Positions 9,401-16,267 of a stretch of DNA of 64,000 nucleotides are shown here, piece by piece. Below the pieces are notes generated by a model, which saw only the letters and a list, made by a program, of their open reading frames with translations, had not been told where the DNA came from and made no database searches. This DNA comes from Laterigemmans sp052161645 (GTDB lineage: Bacteria; Planctomycetota; Planctomycetia; Pirellulales; Pirellulaceae). Position numbers and translations under genes: made by a program. The DNA is taken from NCBI GenBank assembly GCA_052161645.1, contig CP197414.1; one strand, given 5' to 3'. The first letter of the stretch is position 1; the number at the start of each line of letters is the position of its first letter.

Positions 9401-11518
9401 AGCGTCGCCGGTGGTCTGCGAATCATTGCCACTTCCACTCCGGATCGTGGTGGCAGCGTTCGCATCACTCCGGGTGGCCAGAGCATTCGTTACACACCTG
9501 CTGCTAGCGAAAACGGGACGGAGCAATTTAGCTACACCGTCGCCGACGCGAATGGTCAACTCAGCACCGCCGTGGCGACCATTCACTTGCAGCCAGGCGA
9601 TCCCAACGAGGACCTCGCTTCCTTCATCGTTGAGACGCTCGCCTTCGATGGTTTGACACCGATCAACACGATTCCCGCGGGTCAGCCGTTCAAGCTGCGA
9701 GTTTCGGTCGACGATCTTCGCGACTTCCAGAATAATCCTGGCCTCGGTTCTGCCTATCTTGACTTGTTGTTTACCGACGGTCTGGTTGCTCCGGTTCCCG
9801 GCACGCCCGGGTCGGGCTTCTCGTTCGACATTGACTTTGGTGCCAACTTCACCACGTTGCAAACTGGCGATGCTTCACTGCCCGGTATTTTCAATGAGGT
9901 GGGGGCCACGCAGGCTGGTTTGGGGACGCCTTTCACTGGCGAGGCCGAGCTGTTCACGATCACGATGATGGCGGTCAATCCAGGGATTGCTGAGTTTGTT
10001 GCCGATCCGGCAAATGAATCGTTCAGCGATGTGGTCTTCCTCAGTCCTGCTAATCCGGAACTGGTGCCGAACGACATTCTCTTTGGTCGCCGTCAACTGA
10101 CGATCGTCCCCAGCGATTCTGACTTTGTCTTCGCGGTCGATGATTCATACCCCGATCAAAGAGATTCGTTGGGACGGCTGATCGAAGCGGGCCGTGCGGC
10201 AACGCTTGACGTGCTGGCTAACGATAATAAGGGCCCGACCGGTGACGTCACTATTGTCAATGTGGGGGCCGCCGCAAGTGGTTCAACCTCGCTGTTCGAT
10301 AACAACACGGATGATCCCAGTGATGACTTGGTGATCTACACGCCCAATGCGACTTTTGTTGGTGTGGATCAATTCAACTACACCATTCTCTCGGCTGATG
10401 GCGTTCAAAGCACCGCTCAAGTAACGGTCACGGTGGGTGACGCGGCCGCCGACGACTTAGTCGATATCGATGTGCAGTTGCTCGATGCTGATGGAAACAT
10501 TCTTACTGAGAATGACACGATTGATGTTGGCGAGCCGTTCCAAATTCGGCTGGTTGTCGACGACCTGCGGGATCCCTTCTTCGGTGAGCCACGCGGTGTG
10601 TTTGCTGCCTACATGGATCTGCTATTCGATTCGATTTTGGCGGAGCCCGTCAACGCAAACCAATCGCGTTTCGGGTTTGATGTTGAGTTTGGTGCCAACT
10701 TCGATGAGGATACCGCGGTCGGTGATGCCTTCGTTCCCGGCTTGATTAACGAGTTTGGTACGTTCCAAACGACTTCCCAAGGCTCGGGCGATCCACTGCA
10801 GGCCGATCCGGTGCTGTTTGCCACCATCGACATGATTGCCAAGTCGCCTGGGATGTTGCGAGTTGTCGCTGATCCAGCCGATGTCCAGCCCGATCAAGAC
10901 ACGTTGCTGTTCCAACCACCCGATGTCGTGCCGATCAGCCAGATTCGTTACGATGTGGCGTCGGTGCGAATTCAGTCTGCCGGTGAAGGCGAATCGCCTA
11001 ACCAAAACGATCGGAACCGTTGGGACGTCAATAACGATAACCACGTCTCACCGATCGACGCCTTGTTGGTACTCAACCGCTTGAACCGCGGTGGTGAGGG
11101 TGAAGATGGTGACGAAGGTGGACGCAAAGTTTACTGGGATGTGAACGGCGACAAGAAGATGAGTCCCATTGACGCTCTGCAAGTGATCAACTTCCTTAAC
11201 AACAACCGTGGTGGTGCTGGCGAAGGCGAGGGCCCCGCTTCGCTGACCGGATTCACCGTGGGTGGGCCGTTGGTCAACTCGACTGGGAATGCGGCCTCGG
11301 GTATTTCTGGCAGCGATTTCACCGATGCGGTTGATTCCATCTTCGGCTCGTTGGGAACGGCTGAAGGCGAAGGCGATCAACTCGTCGCCGATGGTGGCAG
11401 CTCGGCCGCTCGACAGTCGGCTCACGGAGGTCAGTCAGTTTGTTTGCCAGTCACGCCATCCGACGGTGATGACGACGACGATGACGATCGTGAACTGGAC
11501 ACGCTAGGCGAAGTGTAA
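6479..11518 (+). CDS. Large secreted multidomain protein: LEPR-type signal, PPC, metzincin motif, SdrD-like, GEVED-like and dockerin domains
   Basis: A 1679-aa protein. The N-terminus is basic and carries a planctomycete LEPR-XLL-type signal, LEQRQLLSA, at residues 33-41. A pre-peptidase C-terminal (PPC)-like domain follows at about 75-217. Residues 396-406 hold HEAGHFFGAWH, the HExxHxxGxxH zinc motif of metzincin proteases, followed by a Met-turn-like SIMDQGG, so a metalloprotease is likely. Two SdrD/Cna-B-like modules follow (GTVYEDLNRSG and FKWADLNGNG), then a GEVED-like module beginning DFGDAPFPYP, three cadherin-like modules with DVLAND motifs, and two copies of a 150-aa beta module (FKLRVSVDDLRD and FQIRLVVDDLRD). 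Two dockerin repeats at about 1515-1580 (WDVNNDNHVSPIDAL, WDVNGDKKMSPIDAL) precede a Gly/Glu-rich tail ending in poly-Asp. It is likely extracellular or wall-anchored. It has its own promoter candidate and terminator. Confidence 0.85.
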   Translation: MKRANKQNQTRANSPRLRKETGRSRRRLIMENLEQRQLLSATGFQSPGGTGGESGYRFTTLARNIGSVDASRINEVESNDTFGTAQVLPLGTGPGQVDTIDLSGTLSTGSFGSRIFPDVDYFALDLRAGDILDIATIGSVGAVDVFYSPNQHWFGSEGNAPVTGPEGILFPFESPLQTLGDITAAQTVPETGRYYLQVSVGPTSGIYTMGLRVYRPVMEQAPIGQQQVLYLDFDGATYLESEFDPTATGVARLSPMSAFIQDWGLRPQDEDRIIDRVIEIAESKFEYIGLNGNNGAFGDSGVPGQFGIDIRNSRDHVDEFGINPYFSRVIIGGTQAESGVPTIGLAASIDIGNFATAESSFLLLDSIEDLILPIEFAPGFTVIDTIATFLANVAVHEAGHFFGAWHQDNANALVSIMDQGGDILGFTETGPDQIYGTLDDVVINFTDDFFSPAEAVHIGREDTVNAMAFNLSTGLVGGSIAGTVYEDLNRSGARNNNESGVAGATVFVDLDGDGQLDSSEPSAVTSATGAFSLGAAAGAATVRVITPSGFITTTANPLTVTVPTNGSAVANFGVTRVDADVTGFKWADLNGNGLREADEPGIGGVYIYLDLDGDNRLDLGEPHGITDSDGSYTINFPGPGDYVIREVVTPGYAQTFPASGEHLVRYDGTVLPDNYNFGNQPVQDFGDAPFPYPTLAANNGAVHGLVSGLSLGATVDTEPDGQPTFGADGDDNNGIDDEDGITILSALSPGEPAVISVSVTNTTGAPAYLSGWLDLEGTDDWSGEFDKFINDMVFTTSEVRELNFVLPASAVVGDTFARFRLSQSPGVPVTGFAAGGEVEDYAIRIAETADVANRDEFDIPRGSQAVPLDVLANDFDLPNDPLTIQLDTDRSDNGGIIFLSGDRRTVFYTPAEGRLGPDSFEYSVRNADGSLQGTATVDLNVVFQSQVPIAIDDSFNLPERLPDQPINVLANDIPSVAGGLRIIATSTPDRGGSVRITPGGQSIRYTPAASENGTEQFSYTVADANGQLSTAVATIHLQPGDPNEDLASFIVETLAFDGLTPINTIPAGQPFKLRVSVDDLRDFQNNPGLGSAYLDLLFTDGLVAPVPGTPGSGFSFDIDFGANFTTLQTGDASLPGIFNEVGATQAGLGTPFTGEAELFTITMMAVNPGIAEFVADPANESFSDVVFLSPANPELVPNDILFGRRQLTIVPSDSDFVFAVDDSYPDQRDSLGRLIEAGRAATLDVLANDNKGPTGDVTIVNVGAAASGSTSLFDNNTDDPSDDLVIYTPNATFVGVDQFNYTILSADGVQSTAQVTVTVGDAAADDLVDIDVQLLDADGNILTENDTIDVGEPFQIRLVVDDLRDPFFGEPRGVFAAYMDLLFDSILAEPVNANQSRFGFDVEFGANFDEDTAVGDAFVPGLINEFGTFQTTSQGSGDPLQADPVLFATIDMIAKSPGMLRVVADPADVQPDQDTLLFQPPDVVPISQIRYDVASVRIQSAGEGESPNQNDRNRWDVNNDNHVSPIDALLVLNRLNRGGEGEDGDEGGRKVYWDVNGDKKMSPIDALQVINFLNNNRGGAGEGEGPASLTGFTVGGPLVNSTGNAASGISGSDFTDAVDSIFGSLGTAEGEGDQLVADGGSSAARQSAHGGQSVCLPVTPSDGDDDDDDDRELDTLGEV

Positions 11519-11567
11519 CAACGAATTGGTTGCGGACAGCTCCGCAATGCATGAATGGTTTGATGAG

Positions 11568-11605
11568 AACGGCTCCGGGAAAAATCATTTCCCGCGAGCC
11601 GTTTT
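11568..11605 (+). terminator. Rho-independent terminator after the metzincin-dockerin gene
   Basis: AACGGCTC (from 11568) pairs with GAGCCGTT, and GGGAAA pairs with TTTCCC inside it, with a short aatca loop and a terminal T run at 11602-11605. It lies 50 bases downstream of the stop at 11518. Read on the other strand it could also serve the converging hisG transcript, though its T run there is weaker. Confidence 0.8.
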
Positions 11606-11736
11606 GCATAGTCTCCTTTCACTGCGTGAAATGCTATGGGAACGCTCCTTTCGCTCCCTCGCAATTCCTTGAGAACTCGGCTCGCGCGACGCAACAGACG
11701 ACACCAATTTTTCGATGGTGGCTACGTTGTCCAGCT

Positions 11737-12597
11737 CTACAGCCGACAGTTGGCGATTGCCGTTTGGATGATTGCCGAAGCCCCCAAGGCTTCCAGTTGC
11801 TCCATGATGTCGATCACCTCTTTGCTGCGAACCATCACGCGCACCGCACACCACTGAGAGTCTTCCAGCGCGCTGATCGTCGGTGAGCGGAATCCGGGGG
11901 TCAGCTGTTCGGCCTCTGCCAGTTGTTCGCGACGCACGTTGTATTCCAATAACGAGTAATCGCGGGCGATCACCACCCCTTCCAGACGTCGCACCAACCG
12001 CGCCGCGGTCGCTTCGTCGCGTACTTTGCGATTGCGGATTAAAACCGTTTCATACTGGCCAATTTCGTCCAAGATTCGCAGCCGGTTGGCTGCCAGCGTG
12101 CTGCCAGTCTCGACTAGGTCGACGATCGCCTCGGCCACACCCAACTGAATCATCACTTCCACCGATCCTGACAGGGCGACTAAATGAGTCTTCGCCCCAT
12201 GCTTGGCAAAGTACTGATCGGTCAGCCTGGGAAAGCTGGTTGCGACCGCTTTTCCATCCAAGTCGCTGGCTTGCTGTACGGGAGACGATTCGGGGACGCA
12301 GATCGCCAATCGGCAATGGCCCATGCCGAGTGATAGGCTGCGGTCCACGTCGGCTCCCGCTTCTTCGATCAAGTCGCTGCCGGTAATCCCCATGTCGATA
12401 GCTCCTTCGGCGCAAAGGGTGGGGATATCGTCGGTGCGCAAAAAGGTCAGATCAATATCGAGACCTCGCACACGTGCGAACAGTGCTCGGTCTTGCCGGC
12501 GAAATTGCAAGCCGGCCTCTTTCAGCAGGTCGGTTGCCAGATCGCTCAGTCGGCCTTTGCTGGGGATCCCAATCCTCAGCCGTTCACTTGTCGTCAT
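11737..12597 (-). CDS. hisG: ATP phosphoribosyltransferase, long form
   Basis: HisG catalyses the first step of histidine biosynthesis, joining ATP and PRPP to form phosphoribosyl-ATP. The 286-aa product begins MTTSERLRIGIPSKGRL, the typical HisG start. It contains the SGSVEV segment and the PRPP-binding loop DLVETGSTL. Its length and the C-terminal segment after the catalytic core (ISALEDSQWCAVRVMV to the end) show the long form, which is homohexameric and feedback-inhibited by histidine rather than dependent on HisZ. I chose the ATG at 12597; the frame extends to 12657, but that part lies within hisE and has no HisG similarity. It overlaps the end of hisE by 14 bp, so the two are probably translated together. 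Other his genes are not in the window. Confidence 0.95.
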   Translation of the reverse strand: MTTSERLRIGIPSKGRLSDLATDLLKEAGLQFRRQDRALFARVRGLDIDLTFLRTDDIPTLCAEGAIDMGITGSDLIEEAGADVDRSLSLGMGHCRLAICVPESSPVQQASDLDGKAVATSFPRLTDQYFAKHGAKTHLVALSGSVEVMIQLGVAEAIVDLVETGSTLAANRLRILDEIGQYETVLIRNRKVRDEATAARLVRRLEGVVIARDYSLLEYNVRREQLAEAEQLTPGFRSPTISALEDSQWCAVRVMVRSKEVIDIMEQLEALGASAIIQTAIANCRL

Positions 12598-12937
12598 CAA
12601 TGGTTTCCTTGCGGCGTTGTTTTTCTTCCAGCCCCGAGAGCCCCTCTCGGCGACCAAGTTCCAGAGCCACGTCTGCCCAACGGACCTGGCGGTGGGCCAT
12701 CATGACCATCGTGTGGAAAATCAAATCGGCGACCTCGCGAGTCAGATGTTGACGTCCTGCCTCCCCTTCCTCGCCAGCCGCTTCCACCACTTCAGCTGCT
12801 TCTTCCGTGATCTTTCCACCAATTTTGTGGACTCCACCAGTCAACAGGCTGGTTGTGTAGGAATTCGCTGGCATTTCCGCCGCTCGCCCCTCGATCGTCG
12901 CCATCAGTCGTTCGAATATCTCGGTGGTTTGGCTCAT
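12584..12937 (-). CDS. hisE: Phosphoribosyl-ATP pyrophosphatase
   Basis: HisE removes pyrophosphate from phosphoribosyl-ATP, the second step of histidine biosynthesis. The 117-aa product has the all-alpha MazG-like fold signature: KITEEAAEVVEAA with the metal-binding ExxE glutamates, then REVADLIFHTMVMM. It is a stand-alone HisE, not fused to HisI. A GGAGG at 12949-12953 lies 11 bases upstream of the ATG at 12937. The charged C-terminus (EEKQRRKETIDDDK) overlaps the start of hisG, making a hisE-hisG mini-operon. Confidence 0.93.
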   Translation of the reverse strand: MSQTTEIFERLMATIEGRAAEMPANSYTTSLLTGGVHKIGGKITEEAAEVVEAAGEEGEAGRQHLTREVADLIFHTMVMMAHRQVRWADVALELGRREGLSGLEEKQRRKETIDDDK

Positions 12938-13191
12938 CAGCGATCTGTCCTCCGCGGTTCGTGCAAGTCCGCCCTACCACCTGCCGCAGGAACAGAGCTA
13001 AAGCGTGAAACCCTCGTACTTTACCGCGAAACAGGGGTTCAGCTGTAGGGGTGGCAGCGAAGCTCTGCATTCCAGGCTCCGTGAAGATTTCATTAGAAAA
13101 CCGAGTTACGGCTTCCTTCCCCTGATCTAACCACATAGTTTCTCGTTGTCATATTCCTGAGAGTACGAAGTCCATTAAAGTAGTTGTTCTA

Positions 13192-14133
13192 ATGTCCAAG
13201 AAGCGAAACGCGTTTACGTTGGTTGAGTTGTTGGTGGTGATTGCCATCATCGGAATTCTCGTTGGCCTGCTGTTGCCCGCGGTGCAAGCCGCCCGCGAAG
13301 CCGCTCGTCGCATGAGTTGTAGCAACAACATCCGCCAAATCGGTTTGGCGATGCATAACTATGAGTCGGCTTTACAAGTGTTGCCCTTTGGCTGGAATGA
13401 CCACGGCACCCTCTGGTCAGCGATGATCTTGCCGTATGTCGAGCAAGATAACCTCTACAACACCTTGCTTTTCCAAGAATCGGGTCCCGGCAACTGGCTG
13501 TCCGGCAGCGCCAACACGGTCGCGTGTGAAACGGCGATCAGCACCTATCGCTGTCCTTCGATGCCAATTGGCGACACATTCAATTACAACGGCTTCGCAG
13601 CACGTGTGCCGATGAGTTATCGCGGCAACGGGGGCAACGAAGTCTCTTCGGATGACACCAGCACTCGCCCCCTACCCAACACAAAGTCTTTCGAGATGCT
13701 GGATCTCAACGGTGTTTTCTTTGCCTGCAGCCGGATTCGTTTTGCCGATATCCACGATGGGCTGAGCAATACAGTCTTGATTGGCGAATCACAGACCGAT
13801 CCAAATTTTGTCAAAGATGGTCAGGGAATGGATTTCTGGCAAATCGGCTCTCCCCAAGCAGATCCCTGTCGCTGCGATGGTGGCACCGGCGGCACGGAGT
13901 TCACCGAAGCGGTCGGCAGTTTCCTTGTCCAACCCAATTTGCGTCTTCGTGAACCGGCCATTTCCGGACGCTTGATGGAAGTCGCTTTTGGCAGCTGGCA
14001 CCCCGGCGGCATCTCCTTATTCACCTTCGGCGATAACTCAGTGCGGCCAATTTCGGATACCGTCGATCTGCAACTCTATCGAGCTCTCGGTTCCCGTAGC
14101 GATAACGAAGTGGTCGATATGAGCAAGCTGTAG
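13192..14133 (+). CDS. DUF1559 pseudopilin-like protein
   Basis: A 313-aa protein of the planctomycete DUF1559 family. The N-terminus is a type IV prepilin signal: a short basic leader (MSKKRNA) and the hydrophobic FTLVELLVVIAIIGILVGLL helix, with the family's conserved VQAAREAARRMSCSNN after it. The residue before the cleavage site is Ala rather than the usual Gly. The middle contains the Cys-spaced loops typical of the family. Near the C-terminus the usual H-X9-DG motif appears as H-PGGISLFTF-GD, so the two closing residues are swapped. The protein probably sits in the inner membrane or a pilus-like structure. It is followed after 48 bases by a small lipoprotein gene, the normal partner in these genomes. 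Its exact role is unknown. Confidence 0.92.
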   Translation: MSKKRNAFTLVELLVVIAIIGILVGLLLPAVQAAREAARRMSCSNNIRQIGLAMHNYESALQVLPFGWNDHGTLWSAMILPYVEQDNLYNTLLFQESGPGNWLSGSANTVACETAISTYRCPSMPIGDTFNYNGFAARVPMSYRGNGGNEVSSDDTSTRPLPNTKSFEMLDLNGVFFACSRIRFADIHDGLSNTVLIGESQTDPNFVKDGQGMDFWQIGSPQADPCRCDGGTGGTEFTEAVGSFLVQPNLRLREPAISGRLMEVAFGSWHPGGISLFTFGDNSVRPISDTVDLQLYRALGSRSDNEVVDMSKL

Positions 14134-14181
14134 AGCGAGTCTCGTCTATCTTGATAAAATTTCTTTGAGGACTTTTCGTTG

Positions 14182-14667
14182 ATGTATCGTATTGCAAAAC
14201 CGGCACTTTTTTTGTTCTTGCTCAGCTTCTGCTGCTTGTTTTTGACGGGCTGCAATGGGGGCGTGCAAGCGGACTATGAGAAATTAGGCCTGGTCGAAAT
14301 CTCTGGCACCGTGACGCTCGACGGCCAGCCGTTGAGTGGGGCTGTGGTGATGTTCGAAGCTCCCGATACCACCTTTTGCTACGGCACCACCGATGCCAGC
14401 GGCCGTTATACGCTGAAGCTCAACTCGGAAAAGACCGGCGTGGTGCCCGGCGAGAAAGTGGTTCGCATCAGCACCACCGCTCGCACGGGCGAGGAGGCAA
14501 TCAATAACAGCGACGAGGAAGACCCTGACGAGAAACCCGGCGATGGTGCGGAAAAAGTACCCGCCTGCTATCATGCCGACTCGAAGATCACGGTCCAAGT
14601 CACCGAATCGGACGCAAATTTTAACTTCGACTTGCTCTCCGATTGCTCAGTGACCGGCCGCAGCTAG
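14182..14667 (+). CDS. Small lipoprotein with transthyretin/carboxypeptidase-regulatory-like domain
   Basis: A 161-aa product with a lipoprotein signal peptide: MYRIAKPALFLFLLSF, then the lipobox LTGC. The mature part has one beta-sandwich module: VEISGTVTLDGQPLSGAVVMFE, then TTDASGRYTLKL. This is typical of carboxypeptidase regulatory-like domains. An acidic insert (NNSDEEDPDEKPGDG) and a final strand follow. A GAGG at 14167-14170 precedes the start; the ATG at 14182 is taken, although TTG at 14179 is also possible. Such lipoproteins very often follow DUF1559 genes in Planctomycetes, which suggests a joint envelope function that remains undefined. Confidence 0.87.
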   Translation: MYRIAKPALFLFLLSFCCLFLTGCNGGVQADYEKLGLVEISGTVTLDGQPLSGAVVMFEAPDTTFCYGTTDASGRYTLKLNSEKTGVVPGEKVVRISTTARTGEEAINNSDEEDPDEKPGDGAEKVPACYHADSKITVQVTESDANFNFDLLSDCSVTGRS

Positions 14668-14675
14668 CTCAACCC

Positions 14676-15284
14676 ATGACCCCCATCGCTGCTGGTTTTA
14701 ACTTGGTAAATTCTGTTTTCCCCAGTCGCACCTACGGCGGCTTGATTTTTGATTGCGACGGCACGCTAACCAACTCCATGCCAGTCCATTTCCTGGCTTG
14801 GAGCGAAACCATGAACCGCTACGGTATCGTCTTTGACGAACAGCGGTTTTATGCCTTGGGGGGAATGCCAACCAGCAACATCATCGAACTCCTGTCGGGC
14901 GAGCAGGGTGTCCAAATTGACGTTGCCCAAGCGGCCCAAGAAAAAGAATTAGCCTTCCTGCAGAGGCTCGACACACTGCTGCCACTCCCGCAAGTCGTTG
15001 CCGTCGCCGAGCACTATCGGGGTCAAATTCCTCTGGCCGTGGCCAGCGGCGGATACCGCGATGTAATCGACCGCCAGTTGGCAAAAATCGGCTGTCTCGA
15101 TTGGTTTGACGCGATCGTCACGGCGGAAGATACGCATAACCACAAACCGGCCCCCGACGTCTTTCTCGAAGCCGCCCGCCAACTCGGCGTCCCACCCCAA
15201 ACATGCCTCGTCTACGAAGATTCTGATCTGGGACTGCAAGCCGCCGCCGCCGCCGGCATGGACGCCATCGATGTCCGCCAATGA
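14676..15284 (+). CDS. HAD-superfamily phosphatase/phosphoglucomutase-like hydrolase
   Basis: A 202-aa haloacid-dehalogenase hydrolase close to the beta-phosphoglucomutase/phosphonatase-like group. All four HAD motifs are present: FDCDGTLTNS with nucleophile Asp26 and acid/base Asp28, VASGG (motif II), the Lys of HKPAPD (motif III), and YEDSDLG (motif IV). A helical cap lies between motifs I and II and includes an LGGMPTSNI segment, as in the subclass I enzymes. The substrate cannot be told from sequence; sugar phosphates are the usual targets. The ATG at 14676 is 8 bases after the lipoprotein stop. The frame is open to 14643, but that part overlaps the upstream gene. Confidence 0.88.
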   Translation: MTPIAAGFNLVNSVFPSRTYGGLIFDCDGTLTNSMPVHFLAWSETMNRYGIVFDEQRFYALGGMPTSNIIELLSGEQGVQIDVAQAAQEKELAFLQRLDTLLPLPQVVAVAEHYRGQIPLAVASGGYRDVIDRQLAKIGCLDWFDAIVTAEDTHNHKPAPDVFLEAARQLGVPPQTCLVYEDSDLGLQAAAAAGMDAIDVRQ

Positions 15285-15331
15285 GTGACTTATTACACAA
15301 CTCGGGTTCGGTAGACTGGCGGTGTTGATTC

Positions 15332-16267
15332 TCAACGCTTTAGCTCATCCGGAAAACGAAGGTCGGGTGATTGTACCGTGCTTCGTCCGTTGCGCAGCGG
15401 CATTTTGTATAGCGGAGTCATTTTCGCTCGACCTGTAAGAAAATTGGTGGGACGAGTCAGCTTTTGGTTTGCGTACATTTCAAGTAACTCTCGTTCAACC
15501 ATCGAAGGTACTTGGAACCGTCCGAGCCGATAGGTTCCGTCTTGTTCTGTTTCCAGCCAGAAGGCATTGTCTTGGGCACTCCCCGTCGGGACATCTCTCA
15601 GATCAAGCATAGTCCGCCATGTCGGGCCCTCACCTATTCTATGACCATCAGCAAAGCAAATTTGAATTTGGTTTGATCGACTTAAAGAGGCGAGGTAAAG
15701 AATAAGAGAATTCTGCACAGTCCCTTTTGGCTGTGATGTCCATGTTGTCGCAGCAGAGCCTCCAAAAGGCTCTGGTCTTTGTCGGAAGGATGCTCTCGCA
15801 CTTCTGGAAGTTGGAGGTGCAAGTACCAACATTGGCACTAACTCCGTGCGGGTCGATGCGTTTTCAGCAAGTTCCAGGCGGCGAGGAGCACGTTGAAGAC
15901 TCTTCCATTCGCATTTAATGTCCATGCCTCGCTTGAAGTACAGCAACAAATAAGGGTGTTCAAGCCCAGAGGGTAAACGTGGGATTCTTCCGGTGACTTC
16001 TATTGGCTCCATTGAGTATGGATCGATTCCGGAAAATTCGCAGCGGTAACCACTGAGTATTGAAGTGCGAGCTGAATTTTCATTAGCGGTGAGGGGGGTG
16101 CTGACAATGTAATCACTTATCACCTTGCCAATTTTACATACCCCTCCGATCCACCCGCCAGTTAAATTGACACACGCGTACATGCAAGGCTGGTCGGATA
16201 GTAACCTACAGCCTGGCATTACACTCAAGCCCAATGTTGCGATCGCTGCTCGGCGACTGATGTTCAT
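15332..16267 (-). CDS. Putative lipoprotein, candidate immunity protein of the RHS-lipase toxin
   Basis: A 311-aa protein I do not recognise. The N-terminus MNISRRAAIATLGLSVMPGC has a twin arginine, a short hydrophobic stretch and a Cys at position 20 in a lipobox-like but atypical MPGC context, so it is probably exported and lipidated. The rest is soluble, with segments PYLLLYFKRGMDIKCEW and YRLGRFQVPSMVERELLEMY and no known motif. Its ATG (16265-16267) overlaps the stop of the giant RHS gene by 4 bases (ATGA), so translation is coupled. In polymorphic-toxin loci the gene directly after the toxin usually encodes immunity, and immunity proteins against Tle1-type lipases are often periplasmic lipoproteins. 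Immunity is therefore the leading hypothesis, not shown by sequence. A structural partner is the alternative. Confidence 0.75.
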   Translation of the reverse strand: MNISRRAAIATLGLSVMPGCRLLSDQPCMYACVNLTGGWIGGVCKIGKVISDYIVSTPLTANENSARTSILSGYRCEFSGIDPYSMEPIEVTGRIPRLPSGLEHPYLLLYFKRGMDIKCEWKSLQRAPRRLELAENASTRTELVPMLVLAPPTSRSARASFRQRPEPFGGSAATTWTSQPKGTVQNSLILYLASLSRSNQIQICFADGHRIGEGPTWRTMLDLRDVPTGSAQDNAFWLETEQDGTYRLGRFQVPSMVERELLEMYANQKLTRPTNFLTGRAKMTPLYKMPLRNGRSTVQSPDLRFPDELKR

